Shown here: in pieces, positions 7,558 through 14,330 of the stretch
Numbering within the stretch: the first letter of the stretch is position 1
Layout of the letters: every line of letters begins with the position of its first letter
DNA from: Candidatus Eisenbacteria bacterium
GTDB lineage: Bacteria; Orphanbacterota; Orphanbacteria; Orphanbacterales; Orphanbacteraceae
Direction: 5' to 3'
Assembly: GCA_016867715.1 (NCBI GenBank)
Contig: VGIW01000020.1
Location: 1 to 43,555 of the forward strand
Length of the DNA stretch: 43,555 bases
Position numbers and translations under genes: made by a program
Notes under the pieces: generated by a model
The model's database searches: none
Told to the model about the DNA's origin: nothing
The model's input: only the letters and a program-made list of their open reading frames with translations

Positions 7558-8865
7558 TCAGCGACCACCCTCCCGAGCCCCCGCCGGATGCCCCGCCGCC
7601 CCCTCCGGGGGTGTCTCCCGCCGCGCGAGGACCGCTTCGAGGACGAGCGTCTCGGCCCCCCTGCGAATGCGAATCCAGACCCGATCCCCCGGACGATGCG
7701 CGCGGAGCGCGGCCGCGTAGCCGGCGAGGTCGCGGACCGCGTGTCCTCCGACACCGGTCACGAGATCGCCGGGGAGCACGCCCGCCGACTCGGCGGGGGA
7801 GCCGGGCGCGACGGACGCCACGAGAACCCCGTCGCCGGCCGGCACGGAGAAGTCGGGTAGGGTTCCGAGAAAGGGCCTTTCGCGATCGGGAGGGGGCGCG
7901 CCCGAAGAGACGCCCTCCCCGTGAAAACCTCGGGCAAGGCGCGCGAAGAGGGGAGCGGCCTCGCGAGCGAACCGGGTCACGCGCGCGAGCCCTTCGTAGT
8001 CGATCTTCTCTTCCGTGTCGGTCGGCCGATGGTAGTCGGCATGAGGCCCGGTGAAGAGCATCATCGATGGGACGCGCGCCCCGGCGAAGGAGGCGAGGTC
8101 GCCCGCCTCGTAGCCGGACCGCATCTCGAGGGTCGGTGGGTCGGCGGGGAGGAGGGCCGCGAGCGAGTCGCGCGCCTCCTCGAGAAGCCCGGCGACCGCG
8201 ACGAGAAGAGGGCCGCCGCCGAGGCGCCCCACCATGTCCACGTTCACCATCGCCGCGGCCTCGGAGAGGGGGACGGGCGGGCGGCACACGTACGCCCGCG
8301 AGCCGAGGAGCCCCGCTTCCTCTCCCGTAAACGCGGCGAACACGACCGGCCCCTCGTGCGGGTTCTCCCTCGCGAACGCCCGCGCGGTCTCGATGAGAAG
8401 CGCGACTCCCGACGCGTTGTCGTCGGCGCCCGGATGCATGACTCCATCTTTCATACCTAAATGATCATAATGCGCGCCGATGACGAGAACACGCCCCTCT
8501 CGATCCGGATCGACGGCGCCGATCACGTTCCCCATGCGCTTCGCGGGAACGAAGGGCTCGTCCCCGGCGGCGCATCCCTCGATCCTCCCCTCCGCACCGA
8601 CCGCGAACGTATGGAGGAACGAACCGGGCGCGTCGCCCGCCCCGATCGCCGACAGCCCGATCTCCAGGAACCTTCCGGCGATGTACTCGGCCGCCGCACG
8701 CTCCCCCTCGCTCCCCGCTTCCCGCCCGGCGAGCGTGGGAGAGGAGAGGAAACGGACGTGCGCGGCGAGCCGCCCCTCGAGCGAGGAATCGGGAAGAGCG
8801 CCCGCGGCGAGCGCGCCGCGCGCCGCGAGGAAGAAGAGAACCGGAAAGAACACCGCTCGGTTCAT
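7558..8865 (-). CDS. Secreted M28 family zinc aminopeptidase with C-terminal PDZ domain
   Basis: A 435-aa exported metallopeptidase. A signal peptide (MNRAVFFPVLFFLAARGALA) is followed by an M28 catalytic domain with all co-catalytic zinc ligands and acids visible: His132 in GAHYDH, Asp148 in GADDN, Glu182/183 in FTGEEAG, Asp210 in NVDMVGR and His279 in HADYHRPTDTEEK. A PDZ-like domain spans about 335-415 (GTLPDFSVPAGDGVLVASV, PGSPAESAGVLPGDLVTGVGG). Known members remove N-terminal residues from peptides in the periplasm or outside the cell; PDZ may bind substrate C-termini. The start ATG has no Shine-Dalgarno sequence, but a promoter whose -10 ends at 8875 puts the transcript start within a few bases of it, so a leaderless mRNA is likely. 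Confidence 0.92.
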   Translation of the reverse strand: MNRAVFFPVLFFLAARGALAAGALPDSSLEGRLAAHVRFLSSPTLAGREAGSEGERAAAEYIAGRFLEIGLSAIGAGDAPGSFLHTFAVGAEGRIEGCAAGDEPFVPAKRMGNVIGAVDPDREGRVLVIGAHYDHLGMKDGVMHPGADDNASGVALLIETARAFARENPHEGPVVFAAFTGEEAGLLGSRAYVCRPPVPLSEAAAMVNVDMVGRLGGGPLLVAVAGLLEEARDSLAALLPADPPTLEMRSGYEAGDLASFAGARVPSMMLFTGPHADYHRPTDTEEKIDYEGLARVTRFAREAAPLFARLARGFHGEGVSSGAPPPDRERPFLGTLPDFSVPAGDGVLVASVAPGSPAESAGVLPGDLVTGVGGHAVRDLAGYAAALRAHRPGDRVWIRIRRGAETLVLEAVLARRETPPEGAAGHPAGAREGGR

Positions 8866-8874
8866 GATGCTATG

Positions 8875-8904
8875 AAGATAGAAGAGAGGGCGCCGTCCGG
8901 GCAA
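8875..8904 (-). promoter_or_regulatory. Promoter of the M28 peptidase (leaderless)
   Basis: On the minus strand TTGCCC (8904-8899), 18-nt spacer, TATCTT (8880-8875). The predicted transcript start, about 7 nt on, falls next to the ATG at 8865. Confidence 0.55.
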
Positions 8905-8911
8905 GAGACGG

Positions 8912-8940
8912 TTGCGCGGAGGGGGCCGCTTGTCTAAGCT
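8912..8940 (+). promoter_or_regulatory. Promoter of the SRPBCC-like gene
   Basis: TTGCGC at 8912-8917, 17-nt spacer, TAAGCT at 8935-8940; about 36 nt of leader with AAGGAAGGG before ATG 8983. Confidence 0.5.
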
Positions 8941-8982
8941 GAGGGAGTCGGCCCGCGACCCCGGCCGCAAGGAAGGGACGCG

Positions 8983-9399
8983 ATGGACTCTCCTGATCCC
9001 CGCGAAAGAAACGACACTCCTCGCCGTTCGCGGAAGATCTCCGCCGACGCGGACGAGACGTTCGAGTTCCTCTCCGACGACCGGAACCTCCCCTCTTGGT
9101 GGGGTTCCGGCGCGGAACGGGAGGAGGAAGGCGCGGAGGGGCTTCACATGGATGCCGATCCGGGCGCGCGCGCCGTTCATCTTCGCTGGGGGTCGCCGGG
9201 GATGTGGCGGCACATGGTGGCGAGCGTGGCCCCGGACGGGCCCGGCTCTCGCGTCACGATCCAATTCGTTCCGGTCCCCGGATGCGACGGGGTCTGCCTC
9301 GACCGGGAGATTCTTCGGGCGGGCGGATCGCTCCGGAGGCTCGCGCGGCTTCTCGATCGCCGCGCCCACCTGGTGGACACCGACCACTATTGGCTCTAG
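8983..9399 (+). CDS. Small SRPBCC/START-like domain protein
   Basis: A 138-aa protein. The stretch RKISADADETFEFLSDDRNLPSWWGSG is the typical opening of SRPBCC (polyketide-cyclase/START-like) domains, in which a hydrophobic cavity binds lipids or other ligands; later strands (VHLRWGS, WRHMVASVAPDGPGSRVTIQFVPVPG) fit the same fold. The final helix is RLARLLDRRAHLVDTD. No catalytic residue can be inferred. Start ATG 8983 has a strong AAGGAAGG and its own promoter; the gene stops 6 nt from the convergent BMC gene. Family assignment is moderate, function unknown. Confidence 0.6.
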   Translation: MDSPDPRERNDTPRRSRKISADADETFEFLSDDRNLPSWWGSGAEREEEGAEGLHMDADPGARAVHLRWGSPGMWRHMVASVAPDGPGSRVTIQFVPVPGCDGVCLDREILRAGGSLRRLARLLDRRAHLVDTDHYWL

Positions 9400-9405
9400 G
9401 CAGGC

Positions 9406-10023
9406 TTACTTCTCGCGCCCCCTGATCGCCTCGACCGCCGTGATCGCCGCCTTCGCCGCGGCGTCGATCTCCGCTTCCTCTCCTCCCATCTGGAGGCGCC
9501 CGAACGCTCCGAAGGTCTGCACCTGCACGAGCGTCACGCGCGCCGCCTTCTCCGCCTCGTTCGCGGCAAGAGCGATGTAAGCGGCCGGCTCCGTCTCCAT
9601 GATGAAGAGAGATTGTCCCGGGAGAAGCATCGAGCCGTACCGGGTTCGGTTCACCGCTTGGGCGTGCATCGGCTCGACCGCACGGATGATCTGGCTCGAG
9701 ACGACCCTCGGACGGATCCGATCCGTTGCCTTGAGTCGTAAATAATTCAGGGCTGCTTCTCCGGCTTGGCGGACCTCTCCCTGCGCCTTGTGGTGCACCT
9801 CGAGGAGCCCGTACGCGCGCTCGACGACCTGGATGGCCGGTTGGACGGCGGTTGCCTTGAGACAGACGTCGGTGATCGTGTGAATCGGCATGCCGGGGGC
9901 GACCTCGATCCAGAGCGAGGCATCGTCCCGGACCGGCGGAAAGCCGCGCCCGGTGCACCCGGTGAACGCGGCGAGTTGTGGTTGCAGGCTGTCCAGAAAC
10001 ACGAAGGACCTGAGCTCGATCAT
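9406..10023 (-). CDS. Bacterial microcompartment (BMC) shell protein, apparent tandem-domain (BMC-T) type
   Basis: A 205-aa protein with two BMC-like halves. In the N-terminal half (about 35-95) [40 protein letters not shown] and [13 protein letters not shown] match the BMC alpha/beta layout; in the C-terminal half (about 110-203) [73 protein letters not shown] is a clear BMC domain ending in the usual Ala-rich helix. Tandem BMC proteins form pseudohexameric trimers in polyhedral shells. The first ~35 residues ([20 protein letters not shown]) precede the first domain. AGGAGG precedes ATG 10023, and a good promoter lies upstream. No other shell gene is in the window; mdh diverges from it. Confidence 0.85.
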   Translation of the reverse strand: MIELRSFVFLDSLQPQLAAFTGCTGRGFPPVRDDASLWIEVAPGMPIHTITDVCLKATAVQPAIQVVERAYGLLEVHHKAQGEVRQAGEAALNYLRLKATDRIRPRVVSSQIIRAVEPMHAQAVNRTRYGSMLLPGQSLFIMETEPAAYIALAANEAEKAARVTLVQVQTFGAFGRLQMGGEEAEIDAAAKAAITAVEAIRGREK

Positions 10024-10048
10024 CTCGCCCTCCTCGTCGGTCGTTCCT

Positions 10049-10077
10049 CTTCTATCGCATCGCCGCCCGCCGGTCAA
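10049..10077 (-). promoter_or_regulatory. Promoter of the BMC shell gene
   Basis: On the minus strand TTGACC (10077-10072), 17-nt spacer, TAGAAG (10054-10049); about 19 nt leader including GAGGAGGG before ATG 10023. Confidence 0.6.
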
Positions 10078-10097
10078 GGACGAGACGCGGGAACCCA

Positions 10098-10113
10098 CTG
10101 GGGTTGGCCCCAG
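10098..10113. repeat. Inverted repeat between BMC and mdh promoters
   Basis: CTGGGG (10098-10103), loop TTGG, CCCCAG (10108-10113), flanked by partly pairing CC/GG. It lies between the two divergent promoters, so it could be an operator or a hairpin; no regulator is known. Confidence 0.4.
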
Positions 10114-10151
10114 GGGCGGCGCCCGACGATCGAAGAACGGCGCGGCGTTTC

Positions 10152-10180
10152 TTGACAGAACGCCCCGCCCGTGGGAGCAT
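10152..10180 (+). promoter_or_regulatory. Promoter of mdh
   Basis: TTGACA at 10152-10157, 17-nt spacer, GAGCAT at 10175-10180 (perfect -35, weak -10). It would give a leader of about 119 nt before ATG 10306. Confidence 0.4.
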
Positions 10181-10305
10181 AGCCGAGCGAAGGGGCGGGC
10201 ACGCTCGAGGAGCGCGAAGGCGTCTCCGGCGAGCCCTTTCCTCTCGTGTTCAGACGGGAGGAGTTCCGAGAAGCATCGCGCAATCCGCAAAGGTGGGGGT
10301 GCAAG

Positions 10306-11229
10306 ATGAAGATCACCGTTGTCGGCGCCGGACACGTGGGCGCCACCGTCGCGCAGCAGATCGCCCAGCAGGAGTTGGCCCGGGAGGTCGTGCTCGTCGA
10401 CATCTTGGAAGGAATCCCGCAGGGGAAAGGGCTCGATCTCTGGGAGACCGCGCCCGTGCTGGGCTCCGACACGAGGTTGCGCGGAACGAACGCCTACGAA
10501 GATACGGCCGGATCGGACATCTGCGTGATCACCGCCGGCGTGGCCCGAAAGCCCGGCATGAGCCGCGATGATCTCCTCGAGACGAACAAGAAGATCGTGA
10601 AGTCGGTCACCGAGTCGCTCGTGAAGCACTCGCCGAAGTCGATCCTTGTCGTCGTTTCGAACCCGCTCGACGTGATGTGCTACGTCGCCCTCAAGACGAG
10701 CGGCTTCCCGCACGCGCGCGTGTTCGGCATGGCCGGCATTCTCGATACCGCCCGCTACCGCGCCTTCCTCGCCGAAGACCTCGGCATCTCCGTGCGCGAC
10801 ATTCAAGCGATCGTGCTCGGCGGCCACGGGGACTCGATGGTTCCCCTTCCGCGCTACACGACGATCGCGGGGATCCCGCTCTCGGAGTGGATGTCCCCCG
10901 ACCGGATCGAGAAGCACGTCGACCGCACGCGGAACGGCGGCGCGGAGATCGTCGGCTACTTGAAGACCGGATCCGCCTACTACGCGCCCGGAGCGGCGGT
11001 GGCCGAGATGGTCGAGGCGCTCGTGAAGAACAGCAAGCGGATCCTCCCCTGCTCGGCGTGGCTCAACGGCGAGTACGGGCTCCGCGAAGTCTACATCGGC
11101 GTCCCGGTCGTGCTCGGCGCGAAGGGGATCGAGAAGATCGTCGAGGTGGCGCTCACTCCCGAGGAGAAGGCCGCGCTGGAGACATCAGCGGGCCACGTGA
11201 AAGGGGTCATGGAGCGGATGGCGCTGTAG
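10306..11229 (+). CDS. mdh: Malate dehydrogenase (LDH-like clade)
   Basis: NAD-dependent oxidation of malate to oxaloacetate. The 307-aa protein has the Rossmann loop VVGAGHVG (residues 5-12), Asp32 for NAD ribose binding, the substrate arginines R81 and R87 in [14 protein letters not shown] (the Arg-Lys-Pro loop marks malate rather than lactate specificity), the conserved VVSNPLDVM, and the catalytic His in [13 protein letters not shown]. Length is usual for this clade. Start ATG 10306 is chosen because it begins exactly at the canonical MKITVVGAG; in-frame upstream codons would add a non-homologous extension. Monocistronic, with its own promoter and an intrinsic terminator. Confidence 0.96.
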   Translation: MKITVVGAGHVGATVAQQIAQQELAREVVLVDILEGIPQGKGLDLWETAPVLGSDTRLRGTNAYEDTAGSDICVITAGVARKPGMSRDDLLETNKKIVKSVTESLVKHSPKSILVVVSNPLDVMCYVALKTSGFPHARVFGMAGILDTARYRAFLAEDLGISVRDIQAIVLGGHGDSMVPLPRYTTIAGIPLSEWMSPDRIEKHVDRTRNGGAEIVGYLKTGSAYYAPGAAVAEMVEALVKNSKRILPCSAWLNGEYGLREVYIGVPVVLGAKGIEKIVEVALTPEEKAALETSAGHVKGVMERMAL

Positions 11230-11265
11230 TCGGGTCGCCGCCCGGACCGCTTCCAGAGAAGAAAC

Positions 11266-11297
11266 GCCCGGGCCGTCGATCGACCACCCGGGCTTTC
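11266..11297 (+). terminator. Intrinsic terminator after mdh
   Basis: GCCCGGG (11266-11272) pairs with CCCGGGC (11287-11293); the loop contains the self-complementary GTCGATCGAC, and TTTCGTT follows. It lies between convergent genes. Confidence 0.65.
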
Positions 11298-11361
11298 GTT
11301 CGCCCGGCCGCGCGCCCTCGGGGAGGAGAGGACCGCCCGCGGGGCTCGAGGGACGCCCCGT

Positions 11362-12156
11362 CTACTCCTCGAAAAAGTTTCGTCCCTGAAACATCGGGAA
11401 ATCGATTCCCGTCGTCGCCTGGTTGTTTCTCACGTCGATCGCGAGGAGTTGGACGCCGAGCCCCCACTTTCCGTAGAGGCCGAAAAGGCTCTTCTGTTCG
11501 TCATAGGCCCCGTCCGTGGTCACGTTCCGGAACGCGTAGAGGTAGTACTTCCCAGGAGCGAGGTTCTCGATCGAGTAGTCGCCGTCCGGATCGTCGACCC
11601 AGCCGAGGGCCATGATGTAGTCCTCGAAGGCCTGCCCCCAGCCGACCCACCGATACGCATCCACGAGGATCAGGACCGAACCGACCGGGTTGTAGGAGCC
11701 CGGCGTCTGGATGTGGCCGTGGATCGAACCGGTCGGGGGGACGGCGGTCGTGCTGAACGAGAGGAGGGCCGCCTCGTCGAGACCGGTCGAGTCGGCGCCG
11801 AGCGCCCACAGGACGAGCAGCTGGTACGCCGTGTTCGGGTCCAGGGCGATGTTCCGGCTGAACGTCCGCATGTCCTCGCTCCGAAGAAGCCACTGCTGGT
11901 ACCCGCCGCTGCCGCCGAGACCCCTGAGGCCGGGAACCAGAATTGCCCCCACCTCGAGAACCGGACGGTCGAACGTGATCGACACGGTGACCGTATCACC
12001 GAGAGCATGCGACCCGTGCTCCGGCGAGAGCGCGAGGATCTTCACCGTCTCCTCTGTGTCGCCCGGGCCGGACGGGTTGTCGCTTCCCCCACCGCACCCG
12101 AGGACGAGGAGCGGGACGAGAACGCCGACCCAGAGGAGAACCTTCCGCGCGTTCAT
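11362..12156 (-). CDS. Lipoprotein with Ig-like and carboxypeptidase-regulatory-like domains
   Basis: A 264-aa exported lipoprotein. The signal peptide ends in the lipobox LVLGC (Cys near residue 20), followed by a Gly/Ser/Pro linker. Residues ~35-130 (VKILALSPEHGSHALGDTVTVSITFDRPV ... LDPNTAYQLLVLWA) resemble Ig-like SbsA/Big_5 domains. Residues ~145-250 (GSIHGHI ... DDPDGDYSIENLAPGKYYLYAFRN ... LFGLYGKWG) resemble a carboxypeptidase regulatory-like beta-sandwich. Such proteins are usually surface or periplasmic structural factors; no enzyme motif is present. GGAGG lies 8 nt before ATG 12156. No partner gene. Confidence 0.75.
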   Translation of the reverse strand: MNARKVLLWVGVLVPLLVLGCGGGSDNPSGPGDTEETVKILALSPEHGSHALGDTVTVSITFDRPVLEVGAILVPGLRGLGGSGGYQQWLLRSEDMRTFSRNIALDPNTAYQLLVLWALGADSTGLDEAALLSFSTTAVPPTGSIHGHIQTPGSYNPVGSVLILVDAYRWVGWGQAFEDYIMALGWVDDPDGDYSIENLAPGKYYLYAFRNVTTDGAYDEQKSLFGLYGKWGLGVQLLAIDVRNNQATTGIDFPMFQGRNFFEE

Positions 12157-12187
12157 GGCATGACCTCCTGGACGTTTGATCCTACCT

Positions 12188-12202
12188 CTCGGAGATTCCG
12201 AG
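12188..12202. repeat. Inverted repeat in the lipoprotein leader
   Basis: CTCGGA (12188-12193), 3-nt centre, TCCGAG (12197-12202), about 32 nt upstream of the lipoprotein ATG on the minus strand. Possible operator or RNA hairpin. Confidence 0.35.
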
Positions 12203-12320
12203 CCTCCCACCGATAGACGCCGGAACCTCCCCGAGGGTTCATCCGTTTCGACACGAACTGCATACGATCCATCGTTCTTCTCTATTCTCCGCTCCGCGAG
12301 CGGCAGGCGGGAGTCCTCTT

Positions 12321-12371
12321 GCCGGGGAGCGGGGCAAGGGGGTGAACCGGCGAGTTCCCGAGCGCGCCGGG
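12321..12371. repeat. 51-bp direct repeat, copy 1
   Basis: Nearly identical to 12416-12466, with a few differences in the GGGGAGC/GGAGAGC and AAGGGGG/AAGAGAG parts. The shared core from GTGAACCGGCG to the final GCCGGG contains an inverted pair CCGGCG ... CGCCGG separated by 11-12 nt, so each copy can form a hairpin (REP-like). Confidence 0.7.
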
Positions 12372-12415
12372 CCCTTGTTTGCTCGGCGAGCCAGGGTCGT
12401 GCAGGCGTTTTCTCG

Positions 12416-12466
12416 GCCGGAGAGCGGGGCAAGAGAGTGAACCGGCGAGTTCCCGAGCGCGCCGGG
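12416..12466. repeat. 51-bp direct repeat, copy 2
   Basis: Second copy, offset 95 bp from the first. Sequence just upstream of both copies (GCGAGC ... CAGGCG) is also similar, so the true repeat period is probably about 95 bp with a diverged part. Confidence 0.7.
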
Positions 12467-12570
12467 TTCTTTCGAGCCAGCTGCCTTCCGCGCGCACCGC
12501 GCGCGAGGGGTGTCTGAGCCGGCACCCCCTTGCCCGATCCCCGGCGGTCGCTCAGGGAGCATCCTCCTGG

Positions 12571-13599
12571 CTAATGCATGCGGCGCACGGTGAAGCGGCA
12601 AAGCTCCGCCAGCGCCTCCCGGTGCGCGGATTCGGGGAAGCGATGAAGCCGCTCGAGGCCCTCTCGAACATGGTCCTCCGCGATCCGAATCGAATCCTCG
12701 ACCGCCCCGTTCCTCGCCACGGTGGCCGCGATCCACGCGACTCGGTCTTTGTCGTCGGCAGCTCCGTGAAGGAGCTCGCGCACTTCCCCCGCGAGAGCCT
12801 CGTCTTTCTCCATCGCGAGGATGAGCGGGAGGGTCACCTTCCCCTCCGCGAGGTCGCTCGTCTCCCCCTTGCCCGTGTCCCGCGACACCCCGACATAGTC
12901 GAGCACGTCGTCGGCGATCTGGAAGGCGATGCCGAAGTGGTGTCCGAAGCGGGCGAGGTCTTCCGCCCTCTCGCCGGGGAGCCCGCCGATCATCGCCGCG
13001 GCCCGCCCGCACCAGGAGAAGAGCGAGGCGGTCTTACAGCGGATGATCTCGTCGTAGGCCTCGCGCGCGAGGAGCGGATCCCCGGCGTGGGCGAGCTGGA
13101 GCAGCTCCCCCTGCACGAGATCCTCCACGGTGCGCGCCAGATGCCGCGCGATCTGAAAGTGCCCGCGGTCCATCATGATCGTGAAGGCGCGCGCGAAGAT
13201 GAAGTCGCCGACGAGGACCGGCGCCTCGTTCCCCCAGATCCGGTTCGCGGTCGGACGCCCGCGCCTCACCGTCCCCTCGTCGATCACGTCGTCGTGGAGA
13301 AGCGTGGCCGAGTGGATCATCTCGCTCACGGAGGCGAGAACGATATGCTCCTCTCCGCCGTAGCCCGCCAGACGGGCCGCGAGGCAGTGAACGATCGGGC
13401 GGATCCGCTTCCCGCCCGCCCCGACGAGGTGGCGCACGACCGTCGGAACAAGATCGAATGAAGCATCGACGCTCGAGGTGAGAAGCTTCTCGACCTTCGC
13501 GTAGTCCTCATTCACCACGCCGAGCGGCCCGCGCGCGAAGAGATCGTCGAAGGTTCTCGCGGGGGAGAGCCCGCCCTCCGAGTGGATCGGCGCGCTCAT
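12571..13599 (-). CDS. Polyprenyl diphosphate synthase (IspB/HepT-like trans-prenyltransferase)
   Basis: Condenses isopentenyl units onto an allylic primer to build the long isoprenoid tail of quinones. The 342-aa protein shows GGKRIRP (residues 62-68), the first aspartate motif LLHDDVIDEG (Asp103, 104 and 107), GDFIFARAF, KTASLFSWC and the second aspartate motif FQIADDVLDY (Asp230, 231 and 234), then GKVTLPLI. Length is typical of medium/long-chain synthases; chain length cannot be fixed from sequence. AAAGGAGG precedes ATG 13599. The start overlaps the stop of the GbsR-type regulator by 4 nt, so the two are co-transcribed and the enzyme is probably controlled by that regulator. Confidence 0.93.
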   Translation of the reverse strand: MSAPIHSEGGLSPARTFDDLFARGPLGVVNEDYAKVEKLLTSSVDASFDLVPTVVRHLVGAGGKRIRPIVHCLAARLAGYGGEEHIVLASVSEMIHSATLLHDDVIDEGTVRRGRPTANRIWGNEAPVLVGDFIFARAFTIMMDRGHFQIARHLARTVEDLVQGELLQLAHAGDPLLAREAYDEIIRCKTASLFSWCGRAAAMIGGLPGERAEDLARFGHHFGIAFQIADDVLDYVGVSRDTGKGETSDLAEGKVTLPLILAMEKDEALAGEVRELLHGAADDKDRVAWIAATVARNGAVEDSIRIAEDHVREGLERLHRFPESAHREALAELCRFTVRRMH

Positions 13600-14147
13600 C
13601 GCGGCTCCTCCTTTCCGCCGAGGAGAACATCCCACGCGGGAGCGCCCGCCCCCTCTCTCCCCAACAGACCGAGAAAGAGCGTGCGGCCGGTTTCCGCGAT
13701 CCCGAGGAGATCCCGGGTCCGCCGGGAGAGCGTCGGATCGGACGCGCCTCCGCCGCCGTCCTCGATCCCTCGGAGAACCGCGCGAAGAGCGTCGATCGCC
13801 TCGTTGATCGCGGGGAGCTCGCGCTCGTTCAGCACGCGGAGGACCATCTTCGGCACGTTCTCTTCCGCCTCGAAGAAGTCCTTCCGTTCGCCCGGCTTCC
13901 ACGACTTACGAACGACCCCCCATCGGAGCAGCTCCTGGAGCGCCATGCTCGCGGAGCCCCGGCTGATCGAGAGCTGTTCGGCGATCTCCGCGGCCGAGAG
14001 GGCGTTGTCTTGCAGGTAGAGGAGCGTCCAGATCCTCCCGAGGTTCTTGCGGAACCCCCAGAGCTCCATCATCCGCCCGATGATCTGGCAGATCTCGAAG
14101 CGCGCCCCCGCCTCCGAGGAAGGGGAAGAACCTCTTTCGGGACGCAC
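13596..14147 (-). CDS. GbsR/MarR-family transcriptional regulator
   Basis: A ~183-aa winged-helix protein. FEICQIIGRMMELWGFRKNLGRIWTLLYLQ, the helix-turn-helix AAEIAEQLSISRGSASMALQELLRWGVV and the wing RKSWKPGERKDFFEAE match the GbsR subgroup of MarR-like regulators. A C-terminal segment (ERELPAINEAIDALRAVL) probably dimerises. GTG 14147 is chosen because AAGGAG lies 7 nt upstream; a TTG at 14174 would add nine residues but lies inside the inverted repeat and at the predicted transcript start. The gene is first in an operon with polyprenyl synthase and carries a palindrome over its own promoter, consistent with autoregulation. The ligand is unknown. Confidence 0.85.
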   Translation of the reverse strand: MRPERGSSPSSEAGARFEICQIIGRMMELWGFRKNLGRIWTLLYLQDNALSAAEIAEQLSISRGSASMALQELLRWGVVRKSWKPGERKDFFEAEENVPKMVLRVLNERELPAINEAIDALRAVLRGIEDGGGGASDPTLSRRTRDLLGIAETGRTLFLGLLGREGAGAPAWDVLLGGKEEPR

Positions 14148-14159
14148 GCCCACGCTCCT

Positions 14160-14186
14160 TTTCAGAAGTTTCAATACTTTCTGAAA
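14160..14186. promoter_or_regulatory. Probable operator: perfect 8-bp inverted repeat at the regulator promoter
   Basis: TTTCAGAA (14160-14167), 11-nt centre, TTCTGAAA (14179-14186). The arms abut the -10 box and cover the predicted transcript start of the GbsR/MarR-type gene. Arm spacing of about two helical turns, centre to centre, fits a dimeric winged-helix regulator. Confidence 0.7.
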
Positions 14187-14214
14187 GACTATTCGGATCG
14201 GCGCGTCGTGTCAA
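14186..14214 (-). promoter_or_regulatory. Promoter of the regulator-polyprenyl synthase operon
   Basis: On the minus strand TTGACA (14214-14209), 17-nt spacer, TAGTCT (14191-14186). A perfect -35 and good -10; start predicted near 14179, inside the inverted repeat. Confidence 0.7.
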
Positions 14215-14330
14215 GGCGAAGCGCAGGTGATGACGTAAGGCCGGAGAGACCGCGCGCGGGGGTGCGCGAAAGAGAGAAGGTGAACTCCGCGGACGCACGG
14301 GCTACCATGCGGGAAGAGGGGAAGAGGCGC

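Larger units (their letters stand above)
12157..12570. other. 414-bp gene-free region with direct repeats and GC hairpins
   Basis: No convincing gene on either strand. It contains a duplicated 51-bp element (listed separately), a GGGGTG/CACCCC hairpin at 12507-12528 and a CGCGCG-rich palindrome at about 12490-12505. The hairpins lie just downstream of the polyprenyl synthase stop on the minus strand and may end its transcript, although no T-run follows. Reading frames through it are Arg/Pro/Ser-rich and look non-coding. Confidence 0.5.

Noticed and set aside
7921-8460. Plus-strand frame opposite the M28 peptidase
   Set aside because: Antisense shadow; the peptidase keeps every catalytic residue.
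12250-12520. CRISPR-like spacing of repeats
   Set aside because: Only two 51-bp copies, spacer part similar rather than unique, no cas genes; treated as an intergenic direct repeat.
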